The translations under genes and the position numbers were made by a program. A DNA stretch of 54,788 bases, from the NCBI GenBank assembly GCA_030429665.1, contig JAUIEZ010000014.1:1-54788 (forward strand), written 5' to 3'. Shown piece by piece: positions 1-7,416 of this stretch. The DNA is from Gammaproteobacteria bacterium (lineage in GTDB: Bacteria > Pseudomonadota > Gammaproteobacteria > Arenicellales > CAJQKF01). The notes under the pieces are model-generated. The model worked only from the letters and a program-made list of their open reading frames with translations, ran no database searches and was not told where the DNA came from. The number at the start of each line of letters is the position of its first letter. Positions within the stretch are counted from its first letter, which is position 1.

Positions 1-561
1 CACGAGGCGATAGGGGAAGGAGGGGTTGAAAACCGCCGCCCACCAGTCGGCGGGCACGAACTGGCCGGCCTCGTTGATGGCGAATCCCGCCGGCGTCTGC
101 ATCCAGGAATTCACCGACAGGATCCAGAAGGCGGAGAACAGCGTGCCGACGGCGACCATCAGCGTGGCCAGGAAGTGCAGTCCGGCGCCCACGCGCTTCA
201 GGCCGAACAACATGATGCCGAGGAAGCCGGCCTCGAGGAAGAACGCCGACAATACCTCGTAACCCATCAACGGGCCGAGGATGGGTCCGGTCTTGTCCGA
301 GAACACGCTCCAGTTGGTGCCGAACTGGTAGCTCATCACGATGCCCGACACCACGCCCATGCCGAACACGATGGCGAAAATCTTCTTCCAGTAGTCGAAA
401 AGCGCCATGTAGTCGTCGTCGCGCCGCAGCAGCCACAGGCCTTCGAGCACCGCGAGAAAGCTCGCCAGGCCGATGGTGAATGCCGGGAAGATGATGTGCG
501 CCGAGACGGTGAAGGCGAACTGCACCCGGGCGAGATCGATGGCGGAGAACGAGTCGAGCAT
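1..561 (-). CDS. cydA: Cytochrome bd-type ubiquinol oxidase subunit I, CIO-like (partial, N-terminal part)
   Basis: The first 187 codons of the quinol-oxidising, haem-binding subunit of a bd-type terminal oxidase; the gene runs off the left edge. The start is the ATG at 561, giving MLDSFSAIDLARVQFAF. Visible family features are the haem b595 ligand His22 in SAHIIFPAF, the paired glutamates eight residues apart in YEVLSAFFLEAGF, and several hydrophobic membrane segments. The wording HIIFPAFTIGLAS and NSWMQTPAGF is that of the cyanide-insensitive (CioA) branch rather than E. coli CydA, but the diagnostic Q-loop lies outside the window. Subunit II is expected beyond the left edge. A possible FNR/ANR box lies about 108 bp upstream, consistent with oxygen-dependent control. 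Family assignment is firm; the branch is inferred. Confidence 0.95.
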   Translation of the reverse strand, partial: MLDSFSAIDLARVQFAFTVSAHIIFPAFTIGLASFLAVLEGLWLLRRDDDYMALFDYWKKIFAIVFGMGVVSGIVMSYQFGTNWSVFSDKTGPILGPLMGYEVLSAFFLEAGFLGIMLFGLKRVGAGLHFLATLMVAVGTLFSAFWILSVNSWMQTPAGFAINEAGQFVPADWWAAVFNPSFPYRLV

Positions 562-662
562 GGGTCGAACCGTGGTTTGGTGGGTGCCCGCGCGGGCGCT
601 GGTGACTACTCCTATGGGGATCTGCGCCCGGCGATCAAGACCCGTCGTCTCCCGCTCGGTCC

Positions 663-676
663 TTGACGACCATCAA
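663..676. promoter_or_regulatory. Possible FNR/ANR box between cydA and the divergent flavoprotein gene
   Basis: TTGAC-GACC-ATCAA differs from the FNR/ANR consensus TTGAT-N4-ATCAA at one position. Its centre is about 108 bp upstream of the cydA ATG and 93 bp upstream of the divergent oxidoreductase ATG. The same arms, TTGAC and ATCAA, occur at the uspA promoter in this window. No good -10 hexamer sits at the class II distance on the cydA side, so it could be an activator site, a repressor site (as ANR is for cioAB in Pseudomonas), or chance. Confidence 0.45.
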
Positions 677-762
677 GCGCCGAACCGGCCGGGTTGGCTA
701 TAGTGCGCACCCGATTCGTGCCGAATGACCGGCCCCGCCGAACCGCAACCGTCGTCCGTACC

Positions 763-1347
763 ATGAGCCGAAAAATCGTCATCATCCAGGGGCATCCCGA
801 CCCTGCGGCCCGCCATTTCGGCCGTGCCCTCGCCGACGCCTACGCCCATGGCGCGGCGAAGGCGGGCCACGCCATCACCACCATCGCCGTCGGCGAACTG
901 GATTTCCCGTTGCTTCGCGGTCGGGAAGCCTGGGAGGCGGGCGCCGGGTCGCCGGCGATAACCGCCGCACAAGCCGCGATCCGTGATGCCGACCATCTCG
1001 CCATCTTCTATCCCCTCTGGCTCGGTTGCATGCCGGCGCTGTTCAAGGGGTTTCTCGAGCAGGTGCTGCGGCCCGGGTTCGCGTTCGGCTCCACCGCGGG
1101 CGGTAAGCTGCCGAAGAAGATGCTCACCGGCAAGTCGGCGCGCGTCGTGGTAACCATGGGTATGCCGGCGTTCGTGTACCGGTTGTACTACCGCGCCCAC
1201 GGGATCAAGCTGCTCGAACGCAACATCCTGAAATTCTGTGGCATCCGACCGGTTCGAAAGTCGATCGTCGGCGCGGTGGAGGGACGCGAAGCGCGGCGCA
1301 GGCATTGGCTGGGGAGAATGGCCGAATACGGGCGCGCCGCGATATAG
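763..1347 (+). CDS. NAD(P)H dehydrogenase (quinone)-like flavoprotein
   Basis: A 194-residue flavodoxin-fold oxidoreductase of the NQO1/KefF/MdaB type, expected to bind FMN or FAD and reduce quinones in the cytoplasm. The N-terminal strand and phosphate loop read KIVIIQGHPDP, with the family's conserved GHPDP. The segment IFYPLWLGCMPALFKGFLEQ (about residues 82-101) matches the flavin-proximal W-x-G-x-P-A-x-L-K-G signature. I chose the ATG at 763 over upstream in-frame starts because it places the GHPDP motif at the usual distance from the N terminus. It is transcribed away from cydA and could share the box at 663-676. Substrate is not determinable from sequence. Confidence 0.85.
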   Translation: MSRKIVIIQGHPDPAARHFGRALADAYAHGAAKAGHAITTIAVGELDFPLLRGREAWEAGAGSPAITAAQAAIRDADHLAIFYPLWLGCMPALFKGFLEQVLRPGFAFGSTAGGKLPKKMLTGKSARVVVTMGMPAFVYRLYYRAHGIKLLERNILKFCGIRPVRKSIVGAVEGREARRRHWLGRMAEYGRAAI

Positions 1348-1434
1348 GATCGCCGCCGGGTGTCGAATCGGTCGGCCGCCGTGCGACCAGGTGGGGACGT
1401 CGCAATGTCGCGGCGTCGCCATCAGGAGATTGCG

Positions 1435-1926
1435 ATGCCCACGATTTCCCAACGCATCACACCGTTTCTCTGGTTCGACGACCAGGCCGAAGATGCCGTG
1501 CGGTTCTATGTTTCGGTCTTCGACGACGCCCGGGTTACCGCCACGACCCGCTACGGTCCCGAGGCGGCCGCCGCCTCCGGGCGGCCCGAGGGAAGCGTCA
1601 TGACCATTGCCTTCGAACTGGCCGGCCAGTCGTTCGGCGCGCTAAACGGCGGTCCGGCGTTCCCGTTCGGGCCGGCGGTTTCATTCGTCGTGAACTGCGC
1701 CGACCAGGACGAGATCGACTACTACTGGGAGCGGCTCGGCGCGGGCGGCGACCCGTCGCACCAGCAATGCGGCTGGTTGCAGGATCGTTACGGAGTGTCC
1801 TGGCAGGTGGTGCCCGCGGAACTGCCTGCGTTGCTGACTGAATCCGACGCCGGGCGCGCCCGGCGCGTGATGGCATCCCTGCTCACGATGAAAAAGCTCG
1901 ACGTCGAGACCCTGCGCTCCGCGTGA
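1435..1926 (+). CDS. VOC-superfamily protein, PhnB/3-demethylubiquinone methyltransferase-like
   Basis: A 163-residue protein of the glyoxalase/VOC fold often annotated as PhnB-like or 3-dmu-9_3-mt. The opening ITPFLWFDDQAEDAVRFYVS and the closing WLQDRYGVSWQVVP are characteristic of this branch, which folds as two beta-alpha-beta-beta-beta units. The start at 1435 is supported by a well-spaced CAGGAG ribosome-binding site; the longer reading from 1360 has no such site and adds unrelated sequence. No partner gene suggests a substrate. A biochemical function cannot be assigned with confidence for this branch. Confidence 0.85.
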   Translation: MPTISQRITPFLWFDDQAEDAVRFYVSVFDDARVTATTRYGPEAAAASGRPEGSVMTIAFELAGQSFGALNGGPAFPFGPAVSFVVNCADQDEIDYYWERLGAGGDPSHQQCGWLQDRYGVSWQVVPAELPALLTESDAGRARRVMASLLTMKKLDVETLRSA

Positions 1927-1950
1927 GCAGCGATTTGGCGAGCACGCGCC

Positions 1951-2484
1951 TCAATGGGCGTGGCCGTGCGCGGCGCCCGCCTGGCCGTAACCGCGCAACC
2001 GGTGGTAAAGCATGACCTGGTGCGGCGTCATCAATGCTTTCTGTTCGAGGTGGGTGGCGAGGTGAGTGAACCGTATCCTCGCCTGGAGCGTGCCGATCTC
2101 ACCGACCAGGCGTTCCAGCGCGGCGGCGTCGATGGTGCCGGAGGCGAACAACCTGTCGAGCTCGCGTTCGCGCGCGACGAGCTCGGCGCCAAGTTCGCTG
2201 GCCCGCGCCTTCATCGCCTCGAACAGCGCAGTGCTTTTCGCGCGCTGGTCGTCGCTGAGCGAGAGGGACGCCGCCAGCTCGAGCACGTGTCGCGGACCCG
2301 GATAGGCGTTGAGTTCGGCGGCGCGGGCGAACCCCATGCCGCTGCCCTCGAGAAACCCTTCTATCTCGGCCGCGGACAGTGCCTTGATCGATCGCGACAC
2401 GTCGCCCGCGTAGGGCGATTCGTCGGCCGGCGCCGATGCGGCGAAGGCCGTGGCAAGCAGGACAGGCAGGGTGTAGCGCTTCAT
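1951..2484 (-). CDS. Spy/CpxP-like periplasmic protein
   Basis: A 177-residue exported, mostly alpha-helical protein. Residues 1-20 form a signal peptide (MKRYTLPVLLATAFAASAPA). LSLSDDQRAKSTALFEAM resembles the LTxxQ motif of the Spy/CpxP family, whose members act as periplasmic chaperones or metal/stress sensors. A second amphipathic region near the C terminus (LEQKALMTPHQVMLYHRLRGY) and a His-rich tail (AHGHAH) suggest possible metal binding. It converges on the VOC gene with 24 bp between stops. The family assignment rests on pattern similarity, so the chaperone role is inference. Confidence 0.7.
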   Translation of the reverse strand: MKRYTLPVLLATAFAASAPADESPYAGDVSRSIKALSAAEIEGFLEGSGMGFARAAELNAYPGPRHVLELAASLSLSDDQRAKSTALFEAMKARASELGAELVARERELDRLFASGTIDAAALERLVGEIGTLQARIRFTHLATHLEQKALMTPHQVMLYHRLRGYGQAGAAHGHAH

Positions 2485-2638
2485 CGGGAGTTTCGTGTGT
2501 ATTGCCCAGGTTCCGGTATATCACGGCGCGAGGCGCCGAGGCATTGCGTTCGCTTCATGACGCAGCGTGCTTTGCCTGGCGAACGCCGGGTGTCGTATGC
2601 TGCGCCGCGCAGCCGATGAATTGACCAGGAGAAGCGGA

Positions 2639-2718
2639 TGCGCGACCTCGTTCCATGCCAGTGCCCTGCCGATCCCGCCTTGCGCGGCGACGCTTCGCGG
2701 CGGCGCGAATCGTGGTGA
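2639..2718 (+). CDS. Possible 26-codon leader ORF upstream of the hemerythrin gene
   Basis: A short ORF (MRDLVPCQCPADPALRGD...) starts at an ATG with a good CAGGAG ribosome-binding site. Its TGA stop overlaps an in-frame GTG of the downstream hemerythrin ORF as GTGA, the same junction used between four other gene pairs in this window. The hemerythrin reading frame itself has no convincing ribosome-binding site. Two readings are possible: a translationally coupled leader peptide, or the original N terminus of the hemerythrin gene separated by a frameshift or sequencing error. Two Cys residues (CQC) are the only notable features. Confidence 0.4.
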
Positions 2719-3209
2719 ATCGAGACGCGGCCGGACCCCTGGCCGCCGCCAACGCCGCGGCTCACGACCAGCAGCTCGCCGCCTACGACGACTTCCTCGA
2801 AGCGCTCACGCTGCTCGACTTCGAGACCATGATGCGAAGCCTGGACCGTTTCCGCGCACTACTGCGCGACCACATGGCCCTGGAGGAGGACGTGATCATG
2901 CCGCTGTGCCTGGAAGTGTGGCCGGAGGCCCGCGCCGAGCTGGAGCGCATCGACGGCGATCATCGCATCCTTCAAAGATCCCTCGCCGCGGTCCACGATG
3001 CGCTCGGCGAACTGCGCGCCGCCGCCGATGCGCGGCGCACGCTGGTACGCTGGCTCGGTGTCTTTCATCGGCCGCGCGAGGTGCTCGAACACCACTCGTT
3101 GCGGGAATCCGGACAGCTATATCCGCGCCTCGACGCGAACCTTGACTCCGACCGGCGCGAGGAACTGGCAATGCGGTTGCGCGAGCCGCCGGTTCACCGC
3201 GGCGGCTGA
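2715..3209 (+). CDS. Hemerythrin HHE domain protein
   Basis: A 164-residue four-helix-bundle protein of the hemerythrin HHE family, expected to bind a di-iron centre and sense or handle O2, NO or iron. Candidate ligands appear in family order: HDQQ near the N terminus, RDHMALEEDVIMPL, DGDHRILQ and VLEHHSLRESGQLYP. I place the start at the GTG overlapping the leader ORF stop (GTGA); an ATG at 2655 gives a longer product with an Arg-rich, low-complexity N terminus and no ribosome-binding site. It lies just upstream of a GlxA-family regulator on the same strand. The family is clear; the start is uncertain. Confidence 0.75.
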   Translation: MNRDAAGPLAAANAAAHDQQLAAYDDFLEALTLLDFETMMRSLDRFRALLRDHMALEEDVIMPLCLEVWPEARAELERIDGDHRILQRSLAAVHDALGELRAAADARRTLVRWLGVFHRPREVLEHHSLRESGQLYPRLDANLDSDRREELAMRLREPPVHRGG

Positions 3210-3282
3210 TCGGCCACCCGCTCGTTGCAATCGGCATCCGCTCGGGGGAACATAACCGGCGATCAATCTGCCCAGGCGTTTC

Positions 3283-4257
3283 ATGACCACTCGCGGACGC
3301 GTCGTCGGCTTCCTGCTCGTCGACGGATTTTCCATGATGAGCTTCGCCTCGGCCTTCGAGGCGTTGCGCCAGGCCAACCGCTTGTCCGGCCAGCTTCTGT
3401 ACGACTGGTTCACCTGCACGATAGACGGCAGGTCGGCTACCTGCTCCGCCGGCGTGCGTATCGAAACCGCCCATGCGCTCGCCGACTGCCCCGAGCCCGA
3501 TCTGCTGCTGGTGGTCAGTTCGACGTCGCACCCGCTCGCAGGGGAGGAGGCGGTGCACCGGCGCTTGCGTCACCTCGCCAGCCGCGGCGCGCGGCTGGGC
3601 GCCGTCACGTTCGGCGCCTACGTGCTGGCGCGGGCGGGACTGCTCCAGGGTCGGCGCTGTACGCTGCACTGGGAGAACCTGGAGGCGTTCCGCGAGGCCT
3701 TTCCCGCCCTAGAGGTGACCGGCGACCTGTTCGAGATGGATCGCGATCGTTTCACCTGTTCGGGCGGCACCGCGGCGCTCGACATGATGCTGCACTACGT
3801 TGCGAAAGACCAGGGCGAAGAGTTCGCCTCCGGCGTGGCCGACCAGTTCCTGCACCAGCGAATTCGCGAGCGCGACGAGCACCAGCGCATGCCCCTGCGT
3901 ACGCGCATCGGCGTGAGCCACCCGAAGCTGTTGCGCTACGTGGAGCTGCTCGAGGCCGACGATGCCATGCGGTACTCCCAGCGCGAGCTGGCCGAGGCGG
4001 TAGGCCTGTCAAGCCGTCAACTCGAACGGCTGTTTCGCAAGTACCTGCACACGACACCCAGCCGTTACACCATGGACCACCGGCTGCGCCGGGCGCGCTC
4101 CCTGTTGCGCAACACCTCGCTCAGCATCATCGACGTCGCGGTGGCGTGCGGTTTCACCTCGCACTCGCATTTCAGCAAGAGCTACCGCGAGCGCTTCGGC
4201 ACCACGCCGCGCGGCGAGCGCGGCCACCTGGATCGTGTCAGGGGCGAAACGGCGTAA
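3283..4257 (+). CDS. GlxA-family transcriptional regulator (DJ-1/PfpI domain plus AraC HTH)
   Basis: A 324-residue regulator. Residues about 1-190 are a DJ-1/PfpI-like (class I amidotransferase-like) sensor domain, starting RVVGFLLVDGFSMMSFASAF. Residues about 215-315 are a double helix-turn-helix AraC domain (ELAEAVGLSSRQLERLFRKY, then IIDVAVACGFTSHSHFSKSY). This architecture is that of GlxA, GbdR, CdhR and ArgR of pseudomonads, which usually activate catabolism of quaternary amines or amino acids. No such catabolic genes adjoin it here, so its target is unknown. The ATG at 3283 puts the sensor domain at the N terminus as in the family. Confidence 0.9.
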   Translation: MTTRGRVVGFLLVDGFSMMSFASAFEALRQANRLSGQLLYDWFTCTIDGRSATCSAGVRIETAHALADCPEPDLLLVVSSTSHPLAGEEAVHRRLRHLASRGARLGAVTFGAYVLARAGLLQGRRCTLHWENLEAFREAFPALEVTGDLFEMDRDRFTCSGGTAALDMMLHYVAKDQGEEFASGVADQFLHQRIRERDEHQRMPLRTRIGVSHPKLLRYVELLEADDAMRYSQRELAEAVGLSSRQLERLFRKYLHTTPSRYTMDHRLRRARSLLRNTSLSIIDVAVACGFTSHSHFSKSYRERFGTTPRGERGHLDRVRGETA

Positions 4258-4311
4258 CCGGGGCGAGGAGGCGGCGGGAAAGCCGGCGCGGCTTGCGCCG
4301 TATCGCCCGGT

Positions 4312-4593
4312 TCAGGAGTCGTCCGGCAGCGGGCAGTAGCCGTTGTAGAATTGCTCGGCGATTTCCATGTCGATCGTCACGCCAAGTCCTCGCTCGTAGA
4401 TGATGCCCATGCGAAACAGCGCCTCGGCGTGACCGCGCCTCGCCAGTGGCTCCATCAGCTCCCGCGCCGCTTGGTAGTCCTCTTCGTGCCACGCCGCGAC
4501 GGCACGCGCCATGATCTCGGCATCGTCCTGCGCGACAACCAACGGGGCCGGCGCGAACAGCAGCCCGGCCGCGAGCACGCTACGGCACCACAC
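4312..4593 (-). CDS. Small exported Sel1-repeat-like protein
   Basis: A 93-residue protein with a signal peptide (WCRSVLAAGLLFAPAPLVVA, cleaved before QDD) and one to one-and-a-half Sel1/TPR-like helical repeats: AAWHEEDYQAARELMEPLAR followed by GHAEALFRMGIIYERGLGV. Proteins of this kind act as periplasmic scaffolds, but the copy is too short to say what it binds. Its start overlaps the 3' end of the pteridine reductase gene by 14 bp on the same strand, so the two are probably co-transcribed. Function unknown. Confidence 0.75.
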   Translation of the reverse strand: MWCRSVLAAGLLFAPAPLVVAQDDAEIMARAVAAWHEEDYQAARELMEPLARRGHAEALFRMGIIYERGLGVTIDMEIAEQFYNGYCPLPDDS

Positions 4594-5326
4594 TGCGGCC
4601 TCCGTCGACGTTGATCACCTGTCCGGTCACGAAGCCGTCCCGGCCCAGCAGGAACGCCACCGCCTCGGCGATTTCCGCCGCCTCGCCGAGTCGTGCCAGC
4701 GGCGTACGGGCGACGATGGCCCGTCGGGCGTCGTCGTTGCCGCCGGTTTCCGGCCACAGGATGGCGCCCGGCGCCACCGCGTTGACGCGCACGGACGGCG
4801 CCAGCTCGCGAGCCAGGGACGCGGTGAGGCTGCTCAGCGCCGCCTTGGCGGCGCAGTAGGGCCCGTACCCGCCGAGCGGACGCTCGGCATAGATGTCGGA
4901 TATGTTGACCACCGCGCCGCGTTGCCGCCGCAGTTCGTTCGCCAGTGCCTTGACCAGAAACCATGGCGCCCGCGCGTTGACGTCGAACAACTCGTCCCAC
5001 TGCTCCCAGGTGCAGTCGCCTAGTGGTGTCGGAAAGAAGGTCGAGGCATTGTTCACCAGGGCGTCCACGCGCCCCCATCGCCCGACGGCGTCCCTCGCCA
5101 GGTCGTCGATCGCGCGCGGGTCGCGAAGGTCCGCGGCGAGCGCGTGCGCCGAATCGTCGCGCGCTTCGTTCAGTTCCTCGACCAGCGTCGCCGCGTCCTC
5201 CCGCGACGAACCGTGATGCACGATGACGCGATAGCCGTCGTCGTGGAGCCGACGCGCGACGGTCGCGCCGATACGCCGGGCGGCGCCGGTAACGAGAACG
5301 ACCGGGGGCGGTGACGATGTGTTCAT
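4580..5326 (-). CDS. folM: Pteridine reductase (PTR1/FolM-type short-chain dehydrogenase)
   Basis: A 248-residue NAD(P)H-dependent short-chain dehydrogenase expected to reduce dihydro-pterins or dihydrofolate to the tetrahydro form. The cofactor motif is TGAARRIG, typical of pteridine reductases rather than FabG. The usual catalytic Ser is replaced by Asp in NISDIYAERP, and the catalytic Tyr of YCAAK follows 13 residues later, the same spacing as Asp181-Tyr194 of Leishmania PTR1. The C terminus has the SDR substrate-loop pattern (VAPGAILWPE). I start at the ATG at 5326 (MNTSSPPPVVLVTG); the upstream extension has no family support. It is divergent from the MidA-like gene. Confidence 0.85.
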   Translation of the reverse strand: MNTSSPPPVVLVTGAARRIGATVARRLHDDGYRVIVHHGSSREDAATLVEELNEARDDSAHALAADLRDPRAIDDLARDAVGRWGRVDALVNNASTFFPTPLGDCTWEQWDELFDVNARAPWFLVKALANELRRQRGAVVNISDIYAERPLGGYGPYCAAKAALSSLTASLARELAPSVRVNAVAPGAILWPETGGNDDARRAIVARTPLARLGEAAEIAEAVAFLLGRDGFVTGQVINVDGGRSVVP

Positions 5327-5443
5327 GCCGTACTTTGTAATTTCATAAAGACCCGCTACCATCGCGGGCCTGTCGAGAGTCGCGGATTATTCGCGACGCC
5401 ACGCGCATTGTAGCGATATCCGAAGCAAACCACCCCCCGCCGC

Positions 5444-6622
5444 ATGAGAACCCTGCTGCCAGAGCTGCCCGAGCCCAGCGACGACGAACGCGCGCACGCG
5501 GCGCGCGTGACCGCGCACGTTGCCGCGCGGATCGACGCCGCGGGCGGCTGCCTGCCCTTCGACCGGTACATGGAGTTGGCGCTCTACGCGCCGGGACTGG
5601 GCTACTACGCCATCGACAGGCAACAGTTCGGATCCGCGGGCGATTTCGCCACCGCGCCGGAACTGGGGCGGCTGTTCGGGGCCTGCCTGGCGCGCCAGTG
5701 CGCCGGGGTCCTGGCGGAACTGGGTAACGGGTCGATTCTCGAATTCGGCGCCGGCAGCGGCGCGCTTTGCCGCCAGCTTCTCGAGGAGCTGGCGGCGCTG
5801 GATTGTCTGCCCGAGCGATATCTCGTGATGGAAACCAGCGCCGCGCTCAAGGCGCGCCAGATGGACGCCGTCGCGGCCCTGCCCGCCGAACTCGCACGGC
5901 GAGTGACCTGGCTCGATCGCCTACCCGAGGCGGCGTTTCACGGCGTGGTCGTCGCCAACGAGGTGCTCGACGCCATGCCGGTGACGCGTTTCGCGGTGAC
6001 GGGGCAGGGCGTCGCACGCTGCGGCGTGAGAGTCGTCGAAGGCGGATTCGACTGGTGCGTCAACGAGCCGGCGAACGCCGACGGGCCACTTGCCTCGCTC
6101 GCCGCGCGGCACGACTTGCCGCCCGGCTACCGCTCCGAGTATCGCCCGCGCGCGAACGCGTGGATCGCCTCGCTGGGCGAATGGCTGGGACGCGGTGCCG
6201 CGTTCATCGTCGACTACGGTTACCCGGCGGCCGAGTACTATCACCCGGAGCGCGCGCGCGGCACCCTGCAGTGCTACTTTCGTCACGTGGTACACGATGA
6301 CCCGCTGGTGCTGACCGGGGTGCAGGACATCACGGCGCACGTGGATTTCAGCGCCGTGGCCGCTGCCGCGCGAGAGGCGGGACTGGACATCATGGGATAC
6401 GCCTCCCAGTCGGCTTTCCTGCTCGGCGCCGGGTTGATGGACGTGATCGGGTCCGGCGCGCCGACGGCCGAAGGACAGCTCGCCCTGTCCAACGAGGTCA
6501 AGCGGTTGACGTTGCCCACGGAGATGGGTGAGCTGGTCAAGGTGCTGGTGCTCGGACGCGGCCTGGATCGGGCGCCCGATGCATTCGGCGGGGTCGATCG
6601 CAGCCAGGCGCTGGAATCCTGA
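5444..6622 (+). CDS. MidA/NDUFAF7-family SAM-dependent methyltransferase
   Basis: A 392-residue class I methyltransferase of the family that includes mitochondrial NDUFAF7, which methylates an arginine of a complex I subunit. The SAM-binding motif I is ILEFGAGSGALCRQLLEEL (about residues 99-117). Further family signatures are the N-terminal PFDRYMELALYAPGLGYYA, VVANEVLDAMPVTRF, and FIVDYGYPAAEYYHPERARG. The bacterial substrate is not established. It is followed after 2 bp by uppP, so the two are likely co-transcribed. Length and motif order are normal for the family. Confidence 0.9.
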   Translation: MRTLLPELPEPSDDERAHAARVTAHVAARIDAAGGCLPFDRYMELALYAPGLGYYAIDRQQFGSAGDFATAPELGRLFGACLARQCAGVLAELGNGSILEFGAGSGALCRQLLEELAALDCLPERYLVMETSAALKARQMDAVAALPAELARRVTWLDRLPEAAFHGVVVANEVLDAMPVTRFAVTGQGVARCGVRVVEGGFDWCVNEPANADGPLASLAARHDLPPGYRSEYRPRANAWIASLGEWLGRGAAFIVDYGYPAAEYYHPERARGTLQCYFRHVVHDDPLVLTGVQDITAHVDFSAVAAAAREAGLDIMGYASQSAFLLGAGLMDVIGSGAPTAEGQLALSNEVKRLTLPTEMGELVKVLVLGRGLDRAPDAFGGVDRSQALES

Positions 6623-6624
6623 TC

Positions 6625-7416
6625 ATGGAATGGACCCACGCGATCTGGCTCGCGCTTCTACAGGGCTTTACCGAGTTCCTGCCGATTTCCAGCTCCGGCC
6701 ACCTGGTACTGGTGCCGGTGCTGCTGGGATGGCCGGACCAGGGCCTGACCTTCGACATCGCGGTGCACGTCGGCTCGCTGGTCGCGGTCCTTGTCTACTT
6801 CCGTCGCGATATCGCCCGATTGATTTGCGCGATACCGGCGGCCGCGCGCGGTTCGCGCAACCGGGACACCTGCCTGCTGCTTCACCTCGTGGTCGCGACC
6901 ATTCCGGTCGTGTTGTTGGGCTGGGCGTTGCAGGACCGGATCGAGGGAATGCTGCGCGACCCACTCGTCATCGCCTCGACGATGGCGGGTTTCGGTATCG
7001 TGTTGTGGGCCGCCGACCGTTTCTCCCGGCGCGCCCGCGCCATGGAGTCTCTCGACTGGCGGGGCGCACTGTTCGTGGGCCTGGCCCAGGTGCTCGCCCT
7101 GATCCCGGGCACCTCCCGGTCCGGCATCACCCTCAGCGCCGGGCTGATGCTGGGCCTGACACGGGTCGACGCGGCGCGCTTCTCCTTCCTGCTGTCGATT
7201 CCCACGATCGTCGCCGCGGGCGTGCTCGAAGGGGCGCGGATCGCCGCCGCCGAGAGTTTCGACTGGGCCGTGTTCTCGCTGGCGACCGTGCTGTCGGCAA
7301 TGACGGCCTTTGCCTGCATCGCGCTGTTCCTGGGCTGGATCGAGCGTATCGGTGTGCTGCCGTTCGTCATCTACCGGCTGCTGCTCGGCGCGTTGCTTTT
7401 CTACCTGTTCGCGTGA
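6625..7416 (+). CDS. uppP: Undecaprenyl-diphosphatase
   Basis: A 263-residue integral membrane phosphatase that recycles undecaprenyl pyrophosphate to undecaprenyl phosphate, the lipid carrier for peptidoglycan and other envelope polysaccharides; it also confers bacitracin tolerance. Both catalytic motifs are present: LQGFTEFLPISSSGHLVL (about residues 12-29) and ALIPGTSRSGITLSAGL (about 158-174). Some seven to eight hydrophobic segments cover the rest. The 3' end overlaps the convergent cca gene by 16 bp. Its length is typical. Confidence 0.97.
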   Translation: MEWTHAIWLALLQGFTEFLPISSSGHLVLVPVLLGWPDQGLTFDIAVHVGSLVAVLVYFRRDIARLICAIPAAARGSRNRDTCLLLHLVVATIPVVLLGWALQDRIEGMLRDPLVIASTMAGFGIVLWAADRFSRRARAMESLDWRGALFVGLAQVLALIPGTSRSGITLSAGLMLGLTRVDAARFSFLLSIPTIVAAGVLEGARIAAAESFDWAVFSLATVLSAMTAFACIALFLGWIERIGVLPFVIYRLLLGALLFYLFA

